Of a stretch of DNA of 46,749 nt, positions 1 to 7,608 are shown piece after piece. How positions within the stretch are numbered: position 1 is the first letter of the stretch; every line of letters starts with the position of its first letter. The position numbers were made by a program, and so were the translations under genes. Source of the stretch: an uncultured Lachnospiraceae bacterium (GTDB taxonomy: Bacteria > Bacillota > Clostridia > Lachnospirales > Lachnospiraceae); assembly GCA_910586725.1 (NCBI GenBank), contig CAJUJL010000023.1, forward strand, positions 1 through 46,749, read 5' to 3'. The notes beneath the pieces are model-generated. The model was not told where the DNA came from and made no database searches. It saw only the letters and a program-made list of their open reading frames with translations.

Positions 1-114
1 ACTAAAAAATCCTTGAAAAATAAGGAAAAAAGACTTGACTAAATAGGGAGGAAAATTTTTAAACTTTTTTCTTGGAATTAATATTATAGTTCTATTTTTA
101 AATCTGTTCATTCG

Positions 115-516
115 ATGATAAAAGAAGTATATATCGAAATAATGAAAAATTTAAAAGAAAAATATTTATCACAAATAATGAGGCAATATCATCTAAAAAT
201 GACAGAGATAATTTTTTTCAGTGCGATTGTATTGAGTATCATATTATTATGGAAACTTTTGCACTTTCAGGTGCTGATTCCAACCGAATTTATACCAGAT
301 GAAAATATATTTGACTTTTCTTATTACTGGAATGTTTTACTTCAACGTGCAAAATTATATAATAGCAGTATATTGGCTGATTCCGGAAATATGCATCGTT
401 CTTTATTTTTTTGCCAGATATTAAACGTTGTAATATTATATTTCGGATTTTGTTATCTATATAAGATTTATCACGATGATACTGATGATATTTTTGTTGG
501 TATTAAAGAGAATTGA
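115..516 (+). CDS. Unrecognised two-helix membrane protein, possibly a remnant
   Basis: The 133-aa product has two hydrophobic segments (about residues 32-50 and 98-116) and charged ends, so it would sit in the membrane with a loop of about 45 residues between them. I recognise no family. No convincing ribosome binding site precedes the ATG at 115, or the in-frame ATGs at 142, 178 and 199. It is much more AT-rich than the genes from 759 onward. It could be a real accessory gene, the 3' part of a broken gene, or a chance reading frame. Confidence 0.4.
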   Translation: MIKEVYIEIMKNLKEKYLSQIMRQYHLKMTEIIFFSAIVLSIILLWKLLHFQVLIPTEFIPDENIFDFSYYWNVLLQRAKLYNSSILADSGNMHRSLFFCQILNVVILYFGFCYLYKIYHDDTDDIFVGIKEN

Positions 517-568
517 AAATAATAAAAGGAATATGGTAATACATAATTCGTCTCCTAATGATTAGCTG

Positions 569-690
569 TTATTTGGCATCATGAGTAACATACTTGAAAA
601 GCGTATTAGAAAAGGAAATAGTTTTTCTATCCTTTTTCAATTCCTCAAATTTACGTAGTCCCGCCGTAATTGCATTCTGTCCTTTTTTAT
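569..690 (-). pseudogene. Possible C-terminal remnant of an unrecognised gene
   Basis: Read on the minus strand this stretch encodes about 40 codons ending in TAA at 569-571. It includes the charged, protein-like strings KKGQNAITAGLRKFEELKK and FSNTLFKYVTHDAK. There is no start codon or ribosome binding site, and the frame runs upstream into the truA promoter. It reads like the 3' end of a gene whose front has been lost, possibly from a mobile element. Family unknown; a chance frame cannot be excluded. Confidence 0.3.
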
Positions 691-702
691 TTGAGAAACT
701 TA

Positions 703-711
703 TGTTAAAAT
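703..711 (+). promoter_or_regulatory. Extended -10 promoter of truA
   Basis: TGT directly followed by TAAAAT forms an extended -10 element 48 bases before the truA start. The -35 region (683-688) is only a T run, as expected where the TGn element compensates. Confidence 0.45.
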
Positions 712-758
712 AGAATTTATTCCAAAACACAGGAAAAACAGACGAAAAGAGGAATGAA

Positions 759-1499
759 ATGCATAATTATAAGATCATCGTAGCGTATGACGGTACGCGT
801 TATAAGGGATGGCAGAACCAGAAAACGACGGATGCAACCATACAGGGGAAACTGGAAAAAATACTGGAAAAGATGACGGGCCGGCCGATTCAGATTATTG
901 GTTCGGGCAGGACGGACGCCGGCGTGCACGCCAAAGGGCAGACGGCCAATTTTTATCTGAAGGATTCCTATGACGAAGAAGAACTCTTAGAGATGTTTAA
1001 CCAGTATCTTCCAGAAGATATTGCGGCGCTTTCCGTAAAAGAAGCGGGAGAGCGGTTCCACAGCAGATTTTCCGCGATCGGGAAAATATACCGGTACCGG
1101 ATCCATACCGGTAAAATTCCGGAAGTTTTTGAACGGAAGTATGTGTATTCTTACAATCGCCCGCTGGATGTGGAACGTATGAAAGAGGCGGCGGAGCATA
1201 TGATTGGCACAAAAGATTTTGCGGCTTTTTGCGGCAACCGCCACATGAAAAAATCAACGGTGCGCAGCGTATACGAAATCCGGTTTCAGGAAACGGAAGA
1301 AGAACTGCAGATCATTTACAACGGAAACGGTTTTTTGCAGAATATGGTGCGGATTATGACGGGGACGCTGATTGAAGTTGGAGAAGGCAAGAAAAAGCCG
1401 GAGGACATTCCTTCCATAATTGCTTCAAAGAACAGGGAGCGGGCCGGATTTACCGCTCCCGCCCAGGGACTTACGTTGATGGAAGTAAAATACCACTAG
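759..1499 (+). CDS. truA: tRNA pseudouridine synthase A
   Basis: TruA isomerises uridines 38-40 in the anticodon arm of many tRNAs to pseudouridine. The 246-aa product has the usual family length. It carries the catalytic motif GSGRTDAGVHA at residues 48-58, with the nucleophile Asp53, an N-terminal YDGTRYKGWQ, and FLQNMVRIMTGTL near the C-terminus. The ATG at 759 follows a GAGG-type ribosome binding site. It lies 11 bases before the recJ-like gene and is probably co-transcribed with it. Nothing is missing. Confidence 0.96.
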   Translation: MHNYKIIVAYDGTRYKGWQNQKTTDATIQGKLEKILEKMTGRPIQIIGSGRTDAGVHAKGQTANFYLKDSYDEEELLEMFNQYLPEDIAALSVKEAGERFHSRFSAIGKIYRYRIHTGKIPEVFERKYVYSYNRPLDVERMKEAAEHMIGTKDFAAFCGNRHMKKSTVRSVYEIRFQETEEELQIIYNGNGFLQNMVRIMTGTLIEVGEGKKKPEDIPSIIASKNRERAGFTAPAQGLTLMEVKYH

Positions 1500-1510
1500 A
1501 GGAGAGAACC

Positions 1511-3235
1511 ATGGCAGTCAGAACAGAAAAATGGTTTGTGGCGGGAAAGAGAGCTGATTTCAAGGCCATCGGGGAAAAATACGGAATCGACCAGGTTACG
1601 GCGCGCATCATACGAAACAGGGATATTATGGACGATGCACAGATCGCGGCGTATTTGCATCCGGACCTTTCCCATCTGCATTCGCCGCATCTTATGAAGG
1701 ATATGGATCGCCTGGCGCAGATTCTGCATCAGAAAATCCTTGATCAAAAAAGAATCCGAATCATCGGGGATTATGACGTGGACGGAGTGCAGTCGACGTA
1801 TATTCTGCTCAAAGGAATCAGACGCGCCGGAGGCATAGTATCCGCGGTAATTCCGGACCGGATGGAGGACGGGTACGGCATCAACCGGGATTTGATTGCA
1901 AAGGCAAAAGATGACGGGGAAGATACGATTATTACCTGCGATAACGGGATAGCGGCAATTGAGGCCATCGCCTATGGGAAAGAACTTGGAATGACAATAC
2001 TGGTTACGGATCATCATGATATTCCGTATCAGGAAGAGCAGGGAGTCCGGACCTGTTTAAAAAGCAGCGCGGACGCCATTGTCAATCCCAAGCAGGAAGA
2101 ATGCCGGTATCCGTTTGACGGTATCTGCGGCGCGGCCGTTGCGTTCAAGGCGGTACAGGCCCTGTATGAGGAGTGCGGGATTCCACAGACGGAAGCAATG
2201 GAATTTTTGGAGAACGCAGCGTTTGCAACGGTATGTGACGTTATGGATTTGAAAGACGAGAACAGGATTCTTGTAAAATATGGCCTTGAACAAATGCGTC
2301 ATACCAACAACAAAGGGCTTACCGCTTTGATGCATCAGAAAGAGGTGAATCCGCAGTCTTTGAGCGTTTACCATCTTGGCTTTGTGCTTGGTCCCTGTCT
2401 GAACGCCAGCGGAAGGCTGGATCACGCGTACCGTTCTTTGAATCTGTTATTGGCGGAAGAAGAGAGCGATGCCGTTTCTCTTGCGGCAGAGATTACGGAT
2501 TTGAATGACGAACGCAAGCGCATGACAGAAGAAGGCGTGAACGCGGCGCTGGATCTGATTCGCGAAAAGCGTCTGGATCAGGATAAAGTCATGATGATAT
2601 ACCTTCCCGGGCTTCATGAGAGCCTGGCGGGACTTGTTGCGGGAAATATCAAAGAGAGGTATCATCGTCCGGTATTTGTGATGACGGATTCCAAAGAAGG
2701 AGTGAAAGGTTCCGGACGTTCAATTGAAGCTTATTCCATGTATGAAGAATTATGCAAATGCCGGGAGTTGTTTCTGAAGTTTGGCGGACATCCTATGGCG
2801 GCCGGATTTACGCTATTAGAGGGCAAGGTAGATACGTTTGTGTCTCAAATGAATCATAACGCCACTTTAACCGAAGAAGACCTTATTCCCAAAGTGCATA
2901 TTGACGTTCCCATGCCGCTTTCTTACGTGACGCAGCATTTAATAGAGGAATTTAAGCTTCTGGAACCTTTTGGAAAAGGAAATGCAAAGCCGGTGTTTGC
3001 CGACAAAAATATCCGCGTAAAAGACAAACGCATCGTAGGAAAAAATCAAAATGTGGGCAAACTGACATTGGAGGATGCGGCCGGACGCCGCTATCCGGCC
3101 GTCTATTTCGGAGACGTCCTGGAATTTTTCGGATTTTTGGAACAGAAGGATGTAATCTCTATTGTCTATTATCCGGAGATAAACCGCTATATGGGAAGAG
3201 AAGAAATACAGTTTGTGATTTCCGGTTATTGTTAG
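1511..3235 (+). CDS. recJ: RecJ-like DHH single-strand-specific exonuclease
   Basis: The 574-aa product is a RecJ-family 5'-3' single-strand DNA exonuclease for recombination and mismatch or base-excision repair. The DHH domain shows DYDVDG at 87-92, a CDNG motif near 143, and VTDHHD with DHH at 167-169; these bind the catalytic Mn ions. The motif LNASGRLDHA and the DHHA1 part with GSGRS and GGHPMAAGF follow, and the C-terminal part is a RecJ-type OB fold. The ATG follows GGAGAGAACC. It sits between truA and a hydrolase on the same strand with short gaps. It is somewhat shorter than some Firmicute RecJ proteins but has all core motifs. Confidence 0.9.
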   Translation: MAVRTEKWFVAGKRADFKAIGEKYGIDQVTARIIRNRDIMDDAQIAAYLHPDLSHLHSPHLMKDMDRLAQILHQKILDQKRIRIIGDYDVDGVQSTYILLKGIRRAGGIVSAVIPDRMEDGYGINRDLIAKAKDDGEDTIITCDNGIAAIEAIAYGKELGMTILVTDHHDIPYQEEQGVRTCLKSSADAIVNPKQEECRYPFDGICGAAVAFKAVQALYEECGIPQTEAMEFLENAAFATVCDVMDLKDENRILVKYGLEQMRHTNNKGLTALMHQKEVNPQSLSVYHLGFVLGPCLNASGRLDHAYRSLNLLLAEEESDAVSLAAEITDLNDERKRMTEEGVNAALDLIREKRLDQDKVMMIYLPGLHESLAGLVAGNIKERYHRPVFVMTDSKEGVKGSGRSIEAYSMYEELCKCRELFLKFGGHPMAAGFTLLEGKVDTFVSQMNHNATLTEEDLIPKVHIDVPMPLSYVTQHLIEEFKLLEPFGKGNAKPVFADKNIRVKDKRIVGKNQNVGKLTLEDAAGRRYPAVYFGDVLEFFGFLEQKDVISIVYYPEINRYMGREEIQFVISGYC

Positions 3236-3260
3236 AATTTAATTTCAGGGAGGTTTGCAG

Positions 3261-4190
3261 ATGCAGGAAAATTTTGAATTTTTATCGGCGGATGGGAAAA
3301 CAAAAATTCATGCTGTTAAGTGGATGCCGGATACGGGCGGATATTCAGCTATTTTACAGATTACACATGGGATGCAGGAATATATCGAACGATACCGGGA
3401 GTTTGCCGAATACCTGACGGCAAAAGGCGTTTTCGTAGTCGGGCACGACCATCTCGGCCACGGAGAATCCGTATCAGATCCCAGAGAATATGGTTTTTTC
3501 AGAGAGAAACATCCAGGCGACGCATTGATCAGCGATATGCATACGCTGCGGAAGCTGATACAAAAAGAAGATAGTGACACGCCTTATTTTATGCTGGGGC
3601 ACAGTATGGGTTCTTATATGCTGCGCAAATATATTACGCTGCATCACAGAAATCTTCATGGGGCGGTCATCGTAGGAACCGGCTGTATGCCGGATGCAGT
3701 CATGAAGCTTGGAATGATGATCTGCCGTTTTCTGGGCAGACGGCGCGGATGGCATTACAGAAGTCCTCTGGTTAAGAAAATGTCTTTTATGGGTGCATAT
3801 CAAAAGTATGACGTAACCGGACAAAAAATTGAAAACAACTGGTTGACGAAAGATTTAAAAATTGCGAGGAAATATTACAAAGATCCGAAATGCCGGTTTG
3901 ATTTTACGGTAAACGGATATTACGGATTGATGGAAGCCGTCTGGTATGACAATCAGAAAAAGCACATTGAAAGAATACCCAAAGACTTTCCGCTGCTTTT
4001 GCTTTCAGGAGACAAAGATCCGGTAGGGGATATGGGCAAAGGAGTCAGAAAATCGTTTCATCAATATCAGCAGGCGGGTCTTACGGATGTTTCCTTGAAA
4101 TTATATAAAAACGACAGGCATGAATTGTTAAACGAGACGGACCGCAAAGACGTCTATGAAGATATTTTTACATGGATTTCAAAAAAATAA
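3261..4190 (+). CDS. Alpha/beta hydrolase (monoacylglycerol lipase / lysophospholipase type)
   Basis: The 309-aa product is a serine hydrolase of the Hydrolase_4 (monoglyceride lipase) group, probably cleaving acylglycerols or lysophospholipids; substrate unknown. The nucleophile elbow GHSMGS places the catalytic Ser near 115. SGDKDPVGD carries the likely acid and NDRHELLNE the catalytic His near the C-terminus. ITHGMQEYIERY provides the oxyanion-hole region and GHDHLGHG is typical of this subfamily. I choose the ATG at 3261 because AGGGAGG lies at the right distance; an in-frame TTG at 3255 is too close to it. No signal peptide is visible, so it is cytoplasmic. Confidence 0.88.
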   Translation: MQENFEFLSADGKTKIHAVKWMPDTGGYSAILQITHGMQEYIERYREFAEYLTAKGVFVVGHDHLGHGESVSDPREYGFFREKHPGDALISDMHTLRKLIQKEDSDTPYFMLGHSMGSYMLRKYITLHHRNLHGAVIVGTGCMPDAVMKLGMMICRFLGRRRGWHYRSPLVKKMSFMGAYQKYDVTGQKIENNWLTKDLKIARKYYKDPKCRFDFTVNGYYGLMEAVWYDNQKKHIERIPKDFPLLLLSGDKDPVGDMGKGVRKSFHQYQQAGLTDVSLKLYKNDRHELLNETDRKDVYEDIFTWISKK

Positions 4191-4238
4191 CAATTTATGG
4201 TTGAATTATGAAATAAATCTTAAGTTTTAGGTATTTCT

Positions 4239-4266
4239 TTGACAAAGGCCGGAATTTGTGTAAAAA
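4239..4266 (+). promoter_or_regulatory. Sigma-A promoter of the DUF1002 gene
   Basis: TTGACA (4239-4244), a 16-bp spacer and TAAAAA (4261-4266) lie 33 bases before the ATG at 4299. Because the -35 box covers an in-frame upstream start, translation must begin at 4299. Confidence 0.65.
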
Positions 4267-4298
4267 TGTATGCGTCCAGTGAGAGGAGGATTTTTAGA

Positions 4299-5531
4299 AT
4301 GAAGAAAAAATGGATACGTATGATCAGCGCTTTTATGGTTTTTACAATGCTTTTTGGCTCTGTCGTCAATGTTGCGGCGACATCGACAGACCAGCCGGCG
4401 GATGCGGCTTCTTCGGATGATATGGCATCCGACCGTCAAACGGACGGTGAAGATGCGAAGACGGACGAGGATGCCGGTGGAGATCAGGAAGCGCCGAAGA
4501 CAGATGTTCCTTCCAATAATCAGGAGGCGCCCACAGACCAGGAGACGTCCCCGAACCAGGGAGATCTCAAGGACCAGAGTCAGAATCAGGGAACGGAAAC
4601 GCCGTCCTCAGAGACCGGTTCCAACGATACGGAAACAGAGCAGAAGGATGTGTCCGGAGATATTACCATGGATGAGAAAGCCGATGTGTCCGGAACCATC
4701 ACGGTCGAAGAAGACGAGCATGACGACAATGTAGAGATCAAAAAGAACGATAAACCCTATCTTGCACTTGGGCAGGATCTGACTACGGAACAGCAGTCTA
4801 CGGTTCTTGCGCTGATGGGAATCGACAGGAGCAAGCTGCCAGATTACGACGTAGTTTACATCAACAATGCGGAAGAGCATCAATATTTGGGTACTTATAT
4901 CGACAAAAGCAAAATCGGATCCAAATCACTTTCGTCTATCGTGATTGTGGAACGTGAAGAGGGCAACGGGATCAATATTTCCACGAATAATATCACGTAT
5001 TGTACGGTAGGAATGTATAAGAACGCGCTGGCAACCGCGGGCATTCAGAACGCGGATATTATTGTGGCGGCTCCGTTTCCGATTTCAGGAACGGCGGCGC
5101 TGGTAGGCGTATTCAAAGCTTATACCGAGATGACAGGCGATCAGATTGACGAGGAAAATATTGACGCTGCGCTGAACGAACTTGTTTTGACGGGTAAGTT
5201 AGAGGCGGGCGGAGCCGAAGCGGATGAAGTGGAAGGCATGATTGCCTATGTAAAACAGGCAGTTGTAGAGCACGACCTGTCAGACGAGTCTGAAATTCGA
5301 AAAGCGATTCAGGAGGGCTGCGAGAAATTTGACATTACGCTGACGGACGAAGAAATGAATGAAATAGTTCAGTTGATGTTAAAAATCAGCGATCTGGATC
5401 TGGATTTGGACGGGCTGTTAAATGCCGCGCAATCAATTTATGATAAAATTATGACGGCAGACAGCGGATTTTGGGCCAAAATCCGGGAACTGTTGATTAC
5501 GCTTTGGGAGAAAATAAAAGAATTGTTTTAA
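4299..5531 (+). CDS. Secreted DUF1002-family protein with a long acidic linker
   Basis: The 410-aa product has a signal peptide (KKKWIRM, a hydrophobic stretch, cleavage near VNVAATS), so it is exported. Mature residues of roughly 30-150 are a low-complexity acidic linker rich in Asp, Glu, Gln, Thr and Ser, with two similar DVSG-I-T blocks near its end. The C-terminal 270 residues match DUF1002, beginning with ALGQDLTTEQQ and LALMGI; the family has no established function. The last 40 residues are helical and rich in Trp, Leu and Lys. It stands alone between its own promoter and a strong hairpin terminator, with GAGAGGAGG before the ATG. A cell-envelope role is inference. Confidence 0.85.
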   Translation: MKKKWIRMISAFMVFTMLFGSVVNVAATSTDQPADAASSDDMASDRQTDGEDAKTDEDAGGDQEAPKTDVPSNNQEAPTDQETSPNQGDLKDQSQNQGTETPSSETGSNDTETEQKDVSGDITMDEKADVSGTITVEEDEHDDNVEIKKNDKPYLALGQDLTTEQQSTVLALMGIDRSKLPDYDVVYINNAEEHQYLGTYIDKSKIGSKSLSSIVIVEREEGNGINISTNNITYCTVGMYKNALATAGIQNADIIVAAPFPISGTAALVGVFKAYTEMTGDQIDEENIDAALNELVLTGKLEAGGAEADEVEGMIAYVKQAVVEHDLSDESEIRKAIQEGCEKFDITLTDEEMNEIVQLMLKISDLDLDLDGLLNAAQSIYDKIMTADSGFWAKIRELLITLWEKIKELF

Positions 5532-5552
5532 GTTCTTCCCTCAATAAAATTT

Positions 5553-5609
5553 GGAGCCGGTGCATCATTGATTTTGCAAATCATGATGCATCGGCTCCAT
5601 TTTCTTTTT
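5553..5609. terminator. Strong bidirectional intrinsic terminator
   Basis: GGAGCCGGTGCATCAT and ATGATGCATCGGCTCC form a 16-bp stem with one G-T pair. Inside it the arms TGATTT and AAATCA extend the stem. A T-rich tail follows on the plus strand. It separates the DUF1002 gene from the convergent gene ending at 5622. Confidence 0.9.
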
Positions 5610-5621
5610 GATGGGAAGTCT

Positions 5622-6650
5622 TTACTGTTTGCTTTCCTCTTCTTGCGCTTTCTGTTTTTTTCCATGAATGATCTGTCTGTTTTTTTCACTGAAGCCCACT
5701 AAAATATCGTGATTTGCTTCGGAGAGATAATCAATAATACCGTCAATATCTGATTTTGTGTTCTTTGGACAGCGGATATATACATGCTTATTTGCGGTAA
5801 TATGCAGCGTATAAGATATGCTGAAATGATACCAAAAGAGCTTATGGAGCGTTGAGTGCTTGTAAATCCAGATAATTTCATTGATTGGCACGATAGCGAT
5901 TCCATATTTGGAAGTCTCAATAAAAAAGTGTTCCGTAATAAACATATCTTCTGTCGCAAGCTGCGGCAAAGTCGCCAGTTCTTCTTCCGCCAGATCCAAT
6001 AATTCTTTCGGTTTCCCAAAATGGCCAAGCTTTTGGCATGGAGGCGAAAATTCCGGTTTTAATATAAATAAGATAAAAAGCAGTAAAGTAATGATGACGA
6101 ACGCGTCGCTTCCTGCCAGCAAAAGAAACAGAAAAGATCCGAAGCGGTATCTGAAATCCGGTTCGCTTAAATAAAAGGAATTCACTTTGGATTTGATGCC
6201 GGACTCGGTCCAGGATAAATCGCCGGAGAGATTTTTCAGCAGCGTTTCATAGCCGGTATCCGCCGGAAGTATTTTGCCGCGGACTGTGATCTGTTCTATC
6301 TCCGGCAGTCCCTGTTCGCATGTGGTGGGGGAAAGCAGGATGATACAGCATTCGTTTTTGTCCGGATTGTCCATGTAATAATAATATCCGGTTGTGCGGT
6401 TAAAACGCGTGGCGGTATAACCTGTAAAGCTTAAATGATCCAGCGTAGCGGATACAAATACATCTTTCCGGCCATACATATCGCCCATATCGGAAACAGC
6501 TGCAAGCTTTGATGGAAAGACGACCGATGCAATCGGAAGCACGCCCCATAAAACGGCGGAAAAGATCAGATAGATGATCGGGCCGAACAGGCGTCTGCAA
6601 TATAGGCTTTTGATGTTTTTTGAGATATAATGTTCGTAGTTTTCCTGCAT
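5622..6650 (-). CDS. Unrecognised two-helix membrane protein with a cytosolic C-terminal domain
   Basis: The 342-aa product has one hydrophobic segment near residues 22-47 and a second near 172-200. About 125 residues of predicted outside domain lie between them, followed by a roughly 140-residue cytoplasmic tail. The tail alternates strands and short helices (for example ITEHFFIET and VPINEIIWIYKH) like bacterial PH-type domains, but I cannot assign a family. It ends in a basic Gln/Lys/Glu-rich stretch. The ATG at 6650 follows AGGAGA and a consensus promoter. It is monocistronic, reading toward the DUF1002 gene. Function unknown. Confidence 0.75.
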   Translation of the reverse strand: MQENYEHYISKNIKSLYCRRLFGPIIYLIFSAVLWGVLPIASVVFPSKLAAVSDMGDMYGRKDVFVSATLDHLSFTGYTATRFNRTTGYYYYMDNPDKNECCIILLSPTTCEQGLPEIEQITVRGKILPADTGYETLLKNLSGDLSWTESGIKSKVNSFYLSEPDFRYRFGSFLFLLLAGSDAFVIITLLLFILFILKPEFSPPCQKLGHFGKPKELLDLAEEELATLPQLATEDMFITEHFFIETSKYGIAIVPINEIIWIYKHSTLHKLFWYHFSISYTLHITANKHVYIRCPKNTKSDIDGIIDYLSEANHDILVGFSEKNRQIIHGKKQKAQEEESKQ

Positions 6651-6692
6651 CGTAATTCTCCTGTATCGTACAAATAAAAGTCGTATAGAAAC

Positions 6693-6721
6693 AGTATAAA
6701 GGAGCAGTATGAATTATTCAA
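6693..6721 (-). promoter_or_regulatory. Sigma-A promoter of the 5622-6650 gene
   Basis: On the minus strand TTGAAT (6716-6721), a 17-bp spacer and TATACT (6693-6698) lie 43 bases before the start codon. Confidence 0.6.
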
Positions 6722-6777
6722 GCAAAAATAGGAGCGGGTGGTGAAGCAAAGATGAGAGGCAAATGATTTGAGATGTA

Positions 6778-6815
6778 AGAGTAGTTATAGACATTGTTTA
6801 TAGCTGCTCTTTTTT
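6778..6815 (+). terminator. Hairpin with T tail before the recombinase gene
   Basis: AGAGTAGTTATAGAC pairs with GTTTATAGCTGCTCT (15 bp, several G-T pairs, 3-nt loop), followed by five T. No plus-strand gene ends just upstream. It could stop stray transcription into the recombinase, act as an attenuator, or mark the edge of the inserted islet. Confidence 0.6.
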
Positions 6816-6845
6816 ACGTAAGATAAAGCTTAAGGAGAGGATAAT

Positions 6846-7442
6846 ATGGGTAATACATATGGTTATGCGCGCGTCAGTTCAAGAGAGCAAAACGAGAGCA
6901 GACAGCTTGCGGCATTGGATGAAATGAATGTGCCAAGAAACAATATTTTTGTGGATAAGCAGTCCGGAAAAGATTTCAACCGTCCCAGGTACCAGCAGCT
7001 TCTGAAGAAACTTAGAACAGATGATCTTCTTTATATCAAAAGCATAGACCGTCTGGGCAGAGATTACAGAGAAATTCTGGAGCAATGGAGAATACTGACC
7101 AAAGATAAAAAAATTGATATTGTGGTGCTTGACATGCCGCTTTTAGACACCAGGCGGGGCAAAGACCTGATGGGAACATTTTTAAGCGATATTGTACTGC
7201 AGCTGCTCTCGTTTGTGGCGGAAAATGAAAGGGAAAATATCAGACAGCGGCAGAAAGAAGGCATTGAAGCGGCAAAACAGAGAGGCGTGCGGTTTGGAAG
7301 GCCCACGCAGCCGCTGCCGGAAGATTTTAAGCATATTTATAAAAAATGGATGGCAAAAGAAATTACAGGGGTGGAGGCTGCGAAGCAATGCAAAGTTGCC
7401 CGCTCTACCTTTTACCGTTGGGTGGGGAAGATGAGAAAGTGA
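6846..7442 (+). CDS. Small serine recombinase (resolvase/invertase family)
   Basis: The 198-aa product is a site-specific serine recombinase of resolvase/DNA-invertase size. The catalytic domain starts with YGYARVSSREQNESRQ, containing the nucleophilic Ser near residue 12. The arginine-bearing SIDRLGRDYREI follows at about 60-72, then the long E helix, and a C-terminal helix-turn-helix (EITGVEAAKQCKVARSTFYRW). TAAGGAGAGG precedes the ATG. Composition is close to core genes, unlike the AT-rich gene downstream. No transposase, partner or res site was found, so whether it acts on this islet or is a domesticated leftover is open. Confidence 0.92.
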   Translation: MGNTYGYARVSSREQNESRQLAALDEMNVPRNNIFVDKQSGKDFNRPRYQQLLKKLRTDDLLYIKSIDRLGRDYREILEQWRILTKDKKIDIVVLDMPLLDTRRGKDLMGTFLSDIVLQLLSFVAENERENIRQRQKEGIEAAKQRGVRFGRPTQPLPEDFKHIYKKWMAKEITGVEAAKQCKVARSTFYRWVGKMRK

Positions 7443-7608
7443 AGAAAAACATATTTTTTAGGAAATTTTGTAATTTTTGTTGTAATATAAGTAATTATAT
7501 TTTACAATTTAAATCAATAAGTTTTTTAAAAAAATAGTAAAATTAATTTTTTCTTCTACAATTAATTCGTTTTAATAATAAAGAACGAGGAAAGGCTTGG
7601 AAGGTATT

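Noticed and set aside
4354..4734. Arg-rich 126-codon frame
   Set aside because: Shadow of the acidic linker of the DUF1002 protein.
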